Made by a program: the position numbers and the translations under genes | The notes under the pieces: model-generated | Seen by the model: only the letters and a program-made list of their open reading frames with translations | What the model was told of the DNA's origin: nothing | The model's database searches: none | NCBI RefSeq assembly: GCF_000429865.1 | Contig: NZ_AUCR01000009.1 | Coordinates: forward strand, 1-64,000 | DNA length: 64,000 bases | Direction of reading: 5' to 3' | Origin: Cucumibacter marinus DSM 18995 | GTDB lineage: Bacteria > Pseudomonadota > Alphaproteobacteria > Rhizobiales > Devosiaceae | Shown: positions 1 to 9,121 of the stretch, in pieces | Layout: every line of letters starts with the position of its first letter | How positions within the stretch are numbered: position 1 is the stretch's first letter

Positions 1-1190
<1,190 letters not shown>

Positions 1191-1307
1191 GTTTCCCGTG
1201 CCGGTTTGGGGTCAAAAACAACGCGCCGTTTACAATTTTGGTCCGGTCTAGACAAGCCCAAAGAGACGCCGAGACCCGCCCGGAACTGCCCGGACGCCTG
1301 ATCGGGT

Positions 1308-2324
1308 TCAGCGCCCCACCCGATCCGATATCTCCTCGACTGCCGAGATGATTGCCTGCGGCGCATCGATATGCATGTTGTGCCCGGTTTCGGGTACAAC
1401 CACGCGCTCACCGCGCGTCGAAAGCGCCGCCTGGCGTTCCTGTGATGCAAAGATGGCCGCCGCGACAGCGTCGTCTCCAGCAGGTTCGGCGCTGAGCATG
1501 ATGAGCGGCAGATCGCCGAGCGGATAATCACCCTCGCGCGCATCCAGCACCTCTTGTGTGCTTTCGGTCACGGCTTCGATCTCGGCGATCGCCGAATCCC
1601 AATGCGCCGACCGCTGTACCAGCGTCATGTACTCATCCGAGAGCTCGGGCAGCGCCGCGGCCACCGGAGGCAAGGCCTGATCGCCGGCAATTGGTGCCAA
1701 GACCCGCATGATGCCGGAGCCGATCACGGTCTTCATGACCGTGTAAAACCCGATACTGCCTTGAAGACCCGCGACGAAGTCCGGATTGCTCCCGAGATCC
1801 GGCGCCGGGCTGTCTACGAGAATGAGGCCGGCCACGTCCTCGGGATAGCGCAAGGCGTAAAGCTCCGCATGCCAGCCGCCCAGAGAGTGTCCGACAAGGA
1901 TCACCGGTCCCAGCGACAGGGCCTCGACAAGCGCCCGCAATTCGCTGACCGCCTGATCGGCATCACGTGGCATTTTGCCCGCATCGCTTTGTCCATAACC
2001 CGCTCGGTCATAAACACAGACGCGATGGGTTGCCGACAGTTGCTGCTGTATGGGCCGCCACTCGGTCGACAGCGAGCCGTTCCCCGTCTCGATCAGCACC
2101 GTTGGCCTGCCGGCCTGTGCGTCGCCCCGGCAGTCCACATAGACCTCCCGCCCCTCGATCTCGATGATCGAGCCCGGGCGCTCCAGCGCTGCCAGTTCGG
2201 CCCTTGCGGCCATGCTCTGATAGGTCGCCAGAGCGGCAAAAAGCCCGATGATCACAACGATCACCATGGCCAGGGTGATGAGAAGCCGGACAGTGCGTCC
2301 GCGCCGGGAAGTCAGTGCATTCAC
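1308..2324 (-). CDS. Membrane-anchored alpha/beta-hydrolase
   Basis: Predicted serine hydrolase of 338 aa with an N-terminal membrane anchor (about residues 13-35) after a basic stretch. The hydrolase fold is supported by the nucleophile elbow GHSLGG (Ser147), the strand-turn YDRAGYGQSD near 105-114, and a late His in ETGHNMH (315-318) before an aspartate-rich C-terminus. Start is GTG at 2322-2324, since no in-frame ATG fits the length of the fold. Substrate cannot be told from sequence; it could be an esterase, lipase or epoxide-hydrolase relative. It separates the tRNA pair from tuf, which is unusual. Confidence 0.85.
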   Translation of the reverse strand: MNALTSRRGRTVRLLITLAMVIVVIIGLFAALATYQSMAARAELAALERPGSIIEIEGREVYVDCRGDAQAGRPTVLIETGNGSLSTEWRPIQQQLSATHRVCVYDRAGYGQSDAGKMPRDADQAVSELRALVEALSLGPVILVGHSLGGWHAELYALRYPEDVAGLILVDSPAPDLGSNPDFVAGLQGSIGFYTVMKTVIGSGIMRVLAPIAGDQALPPVAAALPELSDEYMTLVQRSAHWDSAIAEIEAVTESTQEVLDAREGDYPLGDLPLIMLSAEPAGDDAVAAAIFASQERQAALSTRGERVVVPETGHNMHIDAPQAIISAVEEISDRVGR

Positions 2325-2447
2325 GGGGAATCAGTCTCCGGTGGGTTCGGTCACGCAGCCGCAAATGATGCAGCCGCTCTACAACGAACCAGCGGTATAT
2401 CCCGGATTGTGTGACGAAATCATGCCCGCGTGTCCCGACCGGAGATT

Positions 2448-2521
2448 TGGAGCGGGTGAAGGGAATCGAACCCTCGTCGTCAGCTTGGAAGGCTGCTGCT
2501 CTACCATTGAGCTACACCCGC
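2448..2521 (-). tRNA. tRNA-Gly (anticodon UCC)
   Basis: Cloverleaf read on the minus strand: 7-bp acceptor GCGGGTG/CACCCGC, D-arm GCTC/GAGC, anticodon loop CTTCCAA giving UCC, T-arm with GTTCGATTC, discriminator T and encoded CCA at 2448-2450. Total length is 74 nt including CCA. It is probably co-transcribed with tRNA-Tyr 68 nt upstream. Confidence 0.97.
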
Positions 2522-2522
2522 A

Positions 2523-2574
2523 TGCCGCCTGTGCGGCTTGGGCATTCGTGCCGCCTGTGCGGCTTGGGCATTCA
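2523..2574. repeat. Two tandem copies of a 26-bp hairpin unit between two tRNAs
   Basis: Units at 2523-2548 and 2549-2574 differ only at the last base. Each contains the perfect stem GCCGC-CTGT-GCGGC followed by TTGGGC. They fill almost the whole spacer between tRNA-Gly and tRNA-Tyr, so the RNA would carry two adjacent stem-loops, perhaps protecting or guiding processing of the dicistronic tRNA precursor. That role is inference. Confidence 0.85.
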
Positions 2575-2589
2575 CGTTCTGGAACAGGC

Positions 2590-2675
2590 TGGTGGAGGGG
2601 GCTGGATTCGAACCAGCGTACGCGTTAGCGGCCAGATTTACAGTCTGGTGGATTTAACCACTCTCCCACCCCTCC
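2590..2675 (-). tRNA. tRNA-Tyr (anticodon GUA)
   Basis: Minus-strand class II tRNA of 86 nt with a long variable arm. Acceptor GGAGGGG/CCCCTCC, anticodon stem-loop CAGACTGTAAATCTG giving GUA, T-loop GGTTCGAATCC, discriminator A and encoded CCA at 2590-2592. First gene of the tRNA-Tyr/tRNA-Gly pair. Confidence 0.97.
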
Positions 2676-2870
2676 TTGGCCAGTCCCGGCACCGCGACAC
2701 GGCGGAGCCGCTCCAAAAGCAAGCGGAGCAACAGGCGCGGTTTATCGTCATCTCAAAGCGCCCTGTCAACCGCCAAGTGCCATACCAAGTGCACAAGTTT
2801 CAAATGTTTCTTCTTGCCCATGCCGCTCATCGCTCTTGCCCGCCCTTGAGCCAGCGGTTACGCAGTCTGC

Positions 2871-3644
2871 ATGAACAAGCGCCCTCGCCCCGGCGGCAAG
2901 CCGAACCACCGGTCGAACCGTCACAAATCGCAGCCGCCCGAGCGTCATTTCATCTATGGCTTGCACGCGGTAAGGGCGGCGCTCGACAATCCAAGGCGCC
3001 AGAAACGCAAGTTCATGGCGACCCCGAACGCCCTGCGCAGGCTGACCGAGGATGCTCCCCTTCCCGCAGGCACCCCCGAACTGGAAGACACGACGCCGCG
3101 GCAGCTCGACAAGCTGCTGGGCGCGGATGCCGTGCATCAGGGCGTGGCGCTCGAGGTCGAACCGCTCGACCGCGAACCGTTATCATCCTTCAGGGACGGA
3201 AGGCTGATCGTCATTCTCGATCAGGTCACCGATCCGCATAATGTCGGCGCGATCCTGCGCACCGCCTGCGCCTTTGGCGCCGACGCCTTGCTCACCACGG
3301 CCCGCCACGCCCCGCGCGAAACCGGTGTCATGGCCAAATCGGCCTCGGGCGCGCTCGATATCGTGCCCTTCATAGAGGTGCGCAATCTCGGGGACGCCAT
3401 GGAGGAATTGCAGGCCCTGGGTTTCCGCTGCATTGGCTTTGATTCCGAGGCCGCCGAGGAACTGGCCGCCGGCGGCGCAAGTGAGCGCACAGCCATCGTT
3501 CTGGGTGCCGAAGGCAAGGGCCTGCGGCAGAAGACCCGCAGCCTTTGTGACCGCCTCGTGCGCCTCGACATGCCCGGCCCGATCAAGTCGCTCAACGTCT
3601 CCAATGCCGCCGCAATTGCCCTGTTCGCGGTGACCCGGGGATAA
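2871..3644 (+). CDS. rlmB: 23S rRNA (guanosine-2'-O-)-methyltransferase, TrmH/SpoU family
   Basis: SPOUT-fold enzyme that 2'-O-methylates 23S rRNA using SAM. The 257-aa protein has a basic N-terminal tail (about 1-25), a substrate-binding domain (HFIYGLHAVRAAL at 26-38) and the three family motifs in order: DQVTDPHNVGAILRTA, VLGAEGKGL and the knot loop SLNVSNAAAIALF near the C-terminus. ATG at 2871. It is divergent from the tRNA-Tyr/Gly/tuf group. TrmH paralogues acting on tRNA exist, but the N-terminal domain favours RlmB. Confidence 0.92.
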   Translation: MNKRPRPGGKPNHRSNRHKSQPPERHFIYGLHAVRAALDNPRRQKRKFMATPNALRRLTEDAPLPAGTPELEDTTPRQLDKLLGADAVHQGVALEVEPLDREPLSSFRDGRLIVILDQVTDPHNVGAILRTACAFGADALLTTARHAPRETGVMAKSASGALDIVPFIEVRNLGDAMEELQALGFRCIGFDSEAAEELAAGGASERTAIVLGAEGKGLRQKTRSLCDRLVRLDMPGPIKSLNVSNAAAIALFAVTRG

Positions 3645-3779
3645 TAGTGGACCGTGCTGGCACCGACGGATTCAATCAGCTAATTAACGTGTTCAATAGT
3701 TTTGGTCTGTGCCCCGCCCTTGTCCAGGCAAGGGACCGACACAACACTGGCCGCCGACAGAATACCAAGGAGCATTCCT

Positions 3780-4937
3780 GTGAAGGTTCTCGAAATCAAC
3801 GACCTCAAGATCCTCGCCCAGCGCCGCGTTCCCCGGATGATCTTCGGATATGCGGATTCGGGATCCTTCACCGAAAGCACCTATCGCGCCAATGAAGACG
3901 ATTTCCAGAAAATCAAGCTGAGGCAGCGCGTTGGCAAGGATATCTCCGGTCGTAGCTTAAGAACCACCATGCTCGGCCAGGACTACGCCATGCCCTTGGC
4001 CATTTCGCCCACCGGCTCGGCCGGCATGAACTATCCCGACGGGGAGATGCTGGCGGCGAAGGTCTGCGAGACCATGGGAATCCCCTATACGCTGTCGACC
4101 ATGAGCATCTGCTCGATCGAGGATGTCGCCTCGGTCACCAAGGCGCCGTTCTGGTTCCAGCTCTATGTCACCAAGGACTTGGATTTCACCTATGGCCTGA
4201 TCGACCGCGCCAAGGCTGCGGGCTGTGGCGCGCTGGTGCTCACCCTCGATCTCACTGTGCTCGGCCAGCGCCACAAGGATCTCCGCAACCAGCTCTCGGC
4301 TCCGCTCAAGATCACACCGTCAACGGTCATGCAGTTCGCAACCAGGCCGCGCTGGTGCCTTGATATGCTCACCACCAAGCGCCGCACCTTCGGCAATGTG
4401 GTGGGGCACGCCAAGGACGTCACCGATCTCGGTACCCTGGCGAGCTGGACCGAAGCCCAGTTCGACCCGAGCCTGAGCTTCAAGGATGTCGAGTGGATCA
4501 AGAAACGCTGGGGCGGCAAGATCATCCTCAAGGGCATTCTCGATCCCGAGGATGCACAGGCAGCCTATGACGCGGGCGCCGATGCCATTGTGGTCTCCAA
4601 CCATGGCGGAAGGCAGCTCGATGGCGCCCCCTCTTCCATCGCCTCCCTGCCAAAGGTTGTTGACGCGGTCGGCAGCAAGCTTGAAGTGCATATGGACAGT
4701 GGCGTGCGCTCAGGCCAGGACGTGTTCAAGGCCCGGGCCTTGGGCGCGCAGGGTGTGTTTATCGGCCGCCCCTATCTCTACGGGCTTGGCGCCATGGGCA
4801 AGAAGGGCGTCGAACTGGCCCTCAAGATCATCCGCAAGGAGCTCGACATCACCATGGGGCTGTGCGGCGAGACCGACATCAATGATGTCGGCCGTCACAA
4901 CCTGATCGAGAAAAGTCTCGATTCGCTGATCGCCTAA
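3780..4937 (+). CDS. lldD: FMN-dependent alpha-hydroxy-acid (L-lactate type) dehydrogenase
   Basis: TIM-barrel flavoenzyme oxidising L-lactate or a related 2-hydroxyacid. Visible family marks: N-terminal RRVPRMIFGYADSGS, FMN-site VLTLDLTVLGQRHKD, the catalytic-His signature SNHGGRQLDGAPSS and GRPYLYGLGAMG near the end. I chose GTG 3780, which has AAGGAG 6 nt upstream and gives 385 aa, over a longer frame from 3702 whose first 26 residues look non-coding. The stop overlaps the stop of the convergent gnd gene. Other 2-hydroxyacid substrates are possible. Confidence 0.88.
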   Translation: MKVLEINDLKILAQRRVPRMIFGYADSGSFTESTYRANEDDFQKIKLRQRVGKDISGRSLRTTMLGQDYAMPLAISPTGSAGMNYPDGEMLAAKVCETMGIPYTLSTMSICSIEDVASVTKAPFWFQLYVTKDLDFTYGLIDRAKAAGCGALVLTLDLTVLGQRHKDLRNQLSAPLKITPSTVMQFATRPRWCLDMLTTKRRTFGNVVGHAKDVTDLGTLASWTEAQFDPSLSFKDVEWIKKRWGGKIILKGILDPEDAQAAYDAGADAIVVSNHGGRQLDGAPSSIASLPKVVDAVGSKLEVHMDSGVRSGQDVFKARALGAQGVFIGRPYLYGLGAMGKKGVELALKIIRKELDITMGLCGETDINDVGRHNLIEKSLDSLIA

Positions 4938-6352
4938 TCGAGGCCCCAGGGCCCGTGATGGGCGCCCTCTGCATCGATCCGCTCGAAGGAATGCGCACCG
5001 AAGAAATCGCGCTGTGCCTGGATGAGGTTCGCCGTACCCCGGCCCTGCCGGTAGCCATCGAAATAGGCAAGCGCCGCCGATAGCGCCGGCACGGCAATAC
5101 CCGCTTTCACGGCGGTCGAAACGATGTGACGCAACGAAGGATGGGCACTCTTCATCATCGCCACGAAATCCGGCGCCATCAGCAGATTGGACAGATCCCG
5201 GTCTTTTTCGAAAGACGCGGCGATATCATCGAGAAACTGCGACCGGATGATGCAGCCAGCCCGCCAGATCTTCGCAATCGTGTCCATGGGCAGGTTCCAG
5301 CCGAACTCATCGGAGGCCGCCGCCATCACCGCGAAGCCCTGCGCATAGGCGCTGATCTTGCCGGCGAACAGCGCCAGTTCGAGATCGTCGATCAGTTCGT
5401 CACGGTCGAGCAGGTCCAGCGCCCCGCGGCCCGCCCCGTAAACATCTTCCGCCGCTTCACGTTCGGCCTTGGCCGCCGACAGTGAGCGGGCCGCCACAGC
5501 CGCCTCGATCACGGTGGCGGGCACGCCCATCTGCTGGGCCTCGATCACCGACCAGCGGCCCGTGCCCTTTTGCCCGGCGCGATCGAGAATGATGTCAGGC
5601 ACCGGCTGGCCGGTTTCGGGGTCCGTCGCCTTGAGCACCTTGGCTGTGATTTCGGTCAGGTAGGAATCAAGGCGACCATTATCCCAGCGCGCGAACACGT
5701 CGCCGATCTCAGGCGCCGTCATGCCGACCCCGTCCCGCAGCACGCCATAGACCTCGGCGATCATCTGCATGTCGGCATATTCGATGCCGTTATGGATCGT
5801 CTTGACGAAATGCCCTGCCCCGTCGGTGCCGAGATAAGCCGAACAGGGCTGGCCCTTGTATTTGGCCGAAATCGCATCGAGCATTTCAGAAACACGGTCA
5901 TAGCTTTCGGGCGTTCCCCCGACCATGATCGAGGGGCCGTGCCGTGCACCCTCTTCGCCGCCCGAGACACCCATGCCGATAAAGGTCAGGCCACTATCCT
6001 TGAGGTCGTCGAACCGACGTTGCGTGTCCCGGAAATTGGCATTGCCTGCATCAATAATGATGTCGTTGGCCTCAAGCAGCTCCTTGAGCGCCGCTATCTG
6101 CTGATCAACCGGGTCCCCGGCCTTCACCATGATGATGATCGGACGCGGCGGCCGGATCGCCGCCACCAATGCCTCGAAGCTCTCGCAGGGCACGATCTTG
6201 TCTTGCAAATCCCCCGCTTCGGCGTAGAAGGCCTCGGTCTTTTCTGTGGTGCGATTGTAAACCGCGATCGGAAACCCGTTTTCCGCGATATTGAGCGCCA
6301 GATTGGCGCCCATGACCCCGAGCCCGATGAGCCCGACTTCCGCCTGTGCCAT
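4934..6352 (-). CDS. gnd: 6-phosphogluconate dehydrogenase, decarboxylating
   Basis: Oxidises 6-phosphogluconate to ribulose 5-phosphate with NADP in the pentose phosphate pathway. Full-length (472 aa). N-terminal Rossmann motif GLGVMGANLALN (10-21), substrate motif GVSGGEEGARHGPSIMVGG with the signature KTIHNGIEYADMQM, and an all-helical C-terminal domain ending in GRGTANLIQAQRDFFGAH. ATG at 6350-6352. Its 3' end overlaps the upstream convergent gene by 4 bp, leaving no room for a separate terminator. Confidence 0.97.
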   Translation of the reverse strand: MAQAEVGLIGLGVMGANLALNIAENGFPIAVYNRTTEKTEAFYAEAGDLQDKIVPCESFEALVAAIRPPRPIIIMVKAGDPVDQQIAALKELLEANDIIIDAGNANFRDTQRRFDDLKDSGLTFIGMGVSGGEEGARHGPSIMVGGTPESYDRVSEMLDAISAKYKGQPCSAYLGTDGAGHFVKTIHNGIEYADMQMIAEVYGVLRDGVGMTAPEIGDVFARWDNGRLDSYLTEITAKVLKATDPETGQPVPDIILDRAGQKGTGRWSVIEAQQMGVPATVIEAAVAARSLSAAKAEREAAEDVYGAGRGALDLLDRDELIDDLELALFAGKISAYAQGFAVMAAASDEFGWNLPMDTIAKIWRAGCIIRSQFLDDIAASFEKDRDLSNLLMAPDFVAMMKSAHPSLRHIVSTAVKAGIAVPALSAALAYFDGYRQGRGTANLIQAQRDFFGAHSFERIDAEGAHHGPWGLD

Positions 6353-6459
6353 TTCCTGTTCACCTGATTTGCCCTGATGTGACCAGAGCTTAGACGCTGC
6401 GCGTCACCTCCGGCAAGCGGCAGGACAACCGGATCGGTCAGCACATTGTGATCAGCGGG

Positions 6460-7434
6460 TCAGTGACCCTGCGCAACGCCCCGGACCTCGGACGGCGACA
6501 GGCCGAAATGCTCCTTGAAGGAGCGCGAGAAATACGCCTGGCTGTTGAAACCCCAACGGTAGGAAATCTCCGCCATTGTGTCATGGCGAGACACGGACTG
6601 CTCGATATCCCGGCGCGCGCGTTCCAGTCGTTGGGCGATGATCATCGATTTGATCGACTTGCCTTCAAGCGCCAGCAATCGGTTGAGATGCCGAACGCTC
6701 ATCCCCACTTCCTGCGCGACCATTTCGGCCGAAAGGTCGGCCTTGGAAAGGTTGGCGCCGATAAACTTTTTCGCCCGGATCAGCGCACCAAGATGATAGG
6801 CGCTGATATCGGTGTGCCCGTTGATGATGCCATAGGCGCTTTCGAGCGCCGCCCAGACTTCATCGACAAGTGTCGGATCGGGTGCCAGATATTTGCGCGA
6901 CAACACCTTGGAGAACGTACTTCTGAGCGCTTGCGCAATCGAGATTCCCGGCCCGCTCGAACCGTTCAGCCGAACCGTCTCGAACAACTGCCAGCTTGGA
7001 AAGCGGGCCCGGAACTCATCACCCGGCAGATCGAAAATCACATGACGCATGGCCGTCGGGAAGCCGTGCATATAGGGCTTGTTGGTGTCGTAAAGAACGC
7101 AATCGCCCTGATTGACCAACACGCATTGATTGGCGCGGTTCACGAATGACGAGCCGTGCATGAGAATCGCGAAGAAAACCGAATCCTTCTCGCGGGTGCG
7201 TACGAATTCCGGCGGGCGCTCGATGACGTGCTGTTTGCCCTCGATGTCGAATACCGAGAACGAGCCGAAATCGAAATGGTCGAAGCGGGCCTGAAAGCCC
7301 TCCTCTTCCATGCTTGAACAGGAAAGGCCGACCACGTCGGCCGAGCACTTTTCTTCCCAGAAATCCAGCCGGTGCCGCCTGGGAACGCTGCGGGTATCGA
7401 AGGTCGTCTTGAGCGCTTCCTGCATTTCAAACAT
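6460..7434 (-). CDS. AraC-family transcriptional regulator
   Basis: 324 aa: an N-terminal cupin-like effector domain (about 1-200, with HVIERPPEFVRTREKDSVFF and YDTNKPYMHGF) and a C-terminal double helix-turn-helix ending ISYRWGFNSQAYFSRSFKEH, the AraC signature. ATG 7434 is preceded by GGGAGGGG at good distance. It lies after a strong terminator at the end of the ABC/alcohol-dehydrogenase operon on the same strand, so it has its own promoter in 7435-7620. It probably controls that operon, but this rests on proximity only. Confidence 0.9.
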   Translation of the reverse strand: MFEMQEALKTTFDTRSVPRRHRLDFWEEKCSADVVGLSCSSMEEEGFQARFDHFDFGSFSVFDIEGKQHVIERPPEFVRTREKDSVFFAILMHGSSFVNRANQCVLVNQGDCVLYDTNKPYMHGFPTAMRHVIFDLPGDEFRARFPSWQLFETVRLNGSSGPGISIAQALRSTFSKVLSRKYLAPDPTLVDEVWAALESAYGIINGHTDISAYHLGALIRAKKFIGANLSKADLSAEMVAQEVGMSVRHLNRLLALEGKSIKSMIIAQRLERARRDIEQSVSRHDTMAEISYRWGFNSQAYFSRSFKEHFGLSPSEVRGVAQGH

Positions 7435-7542
7435 TCACCCCTCCCACGCATCGCCATTGTGATGCCCGTTGTCGGGCGCGATTTATTTCACGCGTTAATT
7501 ATCTCTCAACGGCATCACACTGTAAAGCGCAGCGGGTCGTTA

Positions 7543-7568
7543 CGCAAACATATCACTAATGTCGCAAA
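7543..7568. promoter_or_regulatory. Possible AraC-type direct-repeat site upstream of the regulator gene
   Basis: CGCAAA occurs at 7543-7548 and again at 7563-7568, 20 bp apart on the same face of the helix, inside an AT-rich stretch (about 7495-7625) upstream of the minus-strand AraC gene. AraC proteins often bind direct half-sites about 21 bp apart. The short match makes this tentative. Confidence 0.3.
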
Positions 7569-7622
7569 TTATATTTCTATATTAGCAATACTGAGTAACG
7601 CTGCCATCCGCCATCAAATAGC

Positions 7623-7654
7623 AAAATCCCGCCCCGGCTAGACCGGGACGGGAT
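7623..7654 (-). terminator. Rho-independent terminator ending the ABC-transporter operon
   Basis: Arms ATCCCGCCCCGG (7626-7637) and CCGGGACGGGAT (7643-7654) form a 12-bp stem with a 5-nt loop. In minus-strand RNA the one mismatch becomes a G-U wobble, and the stem is followed by UUUU (7626-7623). It lies 33 nt after the stop of the last ABC gene. Confidence 0.85.
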
Positions 7655-7686
7655 CAAACACTGTTCAGGAATGCGAAATGAGCGGG

Positions 7687-8415
7687 TTATTCGGCCGCTT
7701 CGTCCGCTAGATAGGCGCTGTGCAGGATGTCCGGCCGTTCCTTGAGTTCGGCCGACGAGCCCTGATAGACCATGCGTCCGCGTTCCATCACCAGCGCGTT
7801 CTTGGCCAGATCGAGCGCCAGATGGGCGAACTGCTCGATCAAGAGCACACCGATCCCTTCGTCCGCAGCCACTTTCAGCGCATCGGCAAGGCGATGCACC
7901 ACCGTTGGCGCAAGACCGAGTGAAAGCTCATCCACCAGCATGAAGTCCGAGCGGGCGATAAAGGCCTGCGATACGGCGACCATCTGCTTCTGCCCGCCGG
8001 ACAGATCGGAGGCACGCTGTTTGAGCCGTTCCTTGAGTTCGGGAAAAATCGACAGCGCATGCTCGACATGCCCGTCGATCTCGGCCTGCGTTTTGCCCAT
8101 AGAGGCGACCCGCAGATTGTCATGGACCGACAACCCGCCCAGCACCCTGTGCCCTTCCGGAACCAGGGCCACACCGCGCTGCCGCACCATGTCCGGCGAC
8201 AGGCCGACCAGGCTCTGGCCATTGACCTCGATCGTGCCGCTGTCAGGCTTGAGCACCCCGGCCAGGGTGAGCACCGTCGAGGATTTGCCGGCACCATTGG
8301 CGCCCAGCAGCGTGGTGATCTCCCCCTTGGGCACCGAGAAGCCGATGCTGTGGAGCACCTTCTTGCCGCCTCGGCTCACCACCAGGTCTTTGACTTCGAT
8401 CGTCGCGTTGCTCAT
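7687..8415 (-). CDS. Branched-chain-type ABC importer, ATP-binding protein (LivF-like)
   Basis: One of two ATPases powering the importer of this operon (242 aa). Walker A GANGAGKS, ABC signature DLSGGQKQM and Walker B FMLVDELSLGLAP are all present, with the LivF-type C-terminus ALVMERGRMVYQGSSAEL. ATG 8413-8415 is 1 nt after the stop of the preceding ATPase gene and has GGGGAG upstream, so a longer frame from 8460 is not used. Cytoplasmic. Transported substrate unknown. Confidence 0.92.
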   Translation of the reverse strand: MSNATIEVKDLVVSRGGKKVLHSIGFSVPKGEITTLLGANGAGKSSTVLTLAGVLKPDSGTIEVNGQSLVGLSPDMVRQRGVALVPEGHRVLGGLSVHDNLRVASMGKTQAEIDGHVEHALSIFPELKERLKQRASDLSGGQKQMVAVSQAFIARSDFMLVDELSLGLAPTVVHRLADALKVAADEGIGVLLIEQFAHLALDLAKNALVMERGRMVYQGSSAELKERPDILHSAYLADEAAE

Positions 8416-8416
8416 C

Positions 8417-9121
8417 TCACAACTCCCCGAGATAGGCCTGGCGAACGCTATCGCTTTCAAGCACTTGCGCGGTGGGCCCGAGGGCCAGCATCTTGCCGTA
8501 GTCGAGCACCAGCGTCTGTTCGCACATCGCCCGGATCAAGTCGACATCGTGGTCGATGACCAGCACCTGCGCCCGGAATTGCTCCGGGATGCCCAGGATG
8601 ATGCGCTGCAGCTGCTCGCCTTCCTCGTTGGAAAGCCCGGCCCCAGGCTCGTCAAGCAGCACCAGCTTGGGCTCGCCCACCAGGCATTTAGCAATCTCAA
8701 CGAGGCGCCGCTGGAACAGATTGAGCGAACCGCCCAGTTCGTCCCGCACGCTTTCGAGCCCGGTATACTGCAGGGCTTGTGCAACGCTGGACCGGGCCGA
8801 CGACCCGAGCGCCAGGTGATCGGCGATCGCCTGAACGTTTTGCACCACCGTGAGATCTTCCACCACCTGCTCGGTCTGGAAGCTCCGGCGCAGGCCACCA
8901 CGCACACGCTCGACCGGGGAAAGGCCGACAAAGCTCTTGCCATCGATGGTCACCGAGCCGCTCTCGGGCCGCACGAAACCGGAGATGACGTTCAAAAGCG
9001 TTGTCTTCCCTGCCCCGTTCGGACCGATCAGCCCCGCCACGGGCGCATCGATCCGCGCGGTCAGCCCGTCGATCGGACGCACCGAACCGAACCGGACCGT
9101 AAGGCCTTCAGTTTCAATCAC
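8417..9121 (-). CDS. Branched-chain-type ABC importer, ATP-binding protein (LivG-like)
   Basis: Second ATPase of the importer (234 aa). Walker A GPNGAGKTT, Walker B LVLLDEPGAGLS and LivG-type segment VIDHDVDLIRAMCEQTLVLD. The Q-loop to signature region (LGGSLNLFQRRLVEIAKCLV) lacks the standard LSGGQ: it reads LNLFQ, odd for an ABC ATPase, and may make this subunit dependent on its partner. Start taken as GTG 9121 with GGGAGG 6 nt upstream, overlapping the end of the permease gene. Confidence 0.88.
   Translation of the reverse strand: MIETEGLTVRFGSVRPIDGLTARIDAPVAGLIGPNGAGKTTLLNVISGFVRPESGSVTIDGKSFVGLSPVERVRGGLRRSFQTEQVVEDLTVVQNVQAIADHLALGSSARSSVAQALQYTGLESVRDELGGSLNLFQRRLVEIAKCLVGEPKLVLLDEPGAGLSNEEGEQLQRIILGIPEQFRAQVLVIDHDVDLIRAMCEQTLVLDYGKMLALGPTAQVLESDSVRQAYLGEL

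Noticed and set aside
2523-2574. The 26-bp tandem repeat as a CRISPR
   Set aside because: Only two directly adjoining copies with no spacers, and no cas genes anywhere in the window.
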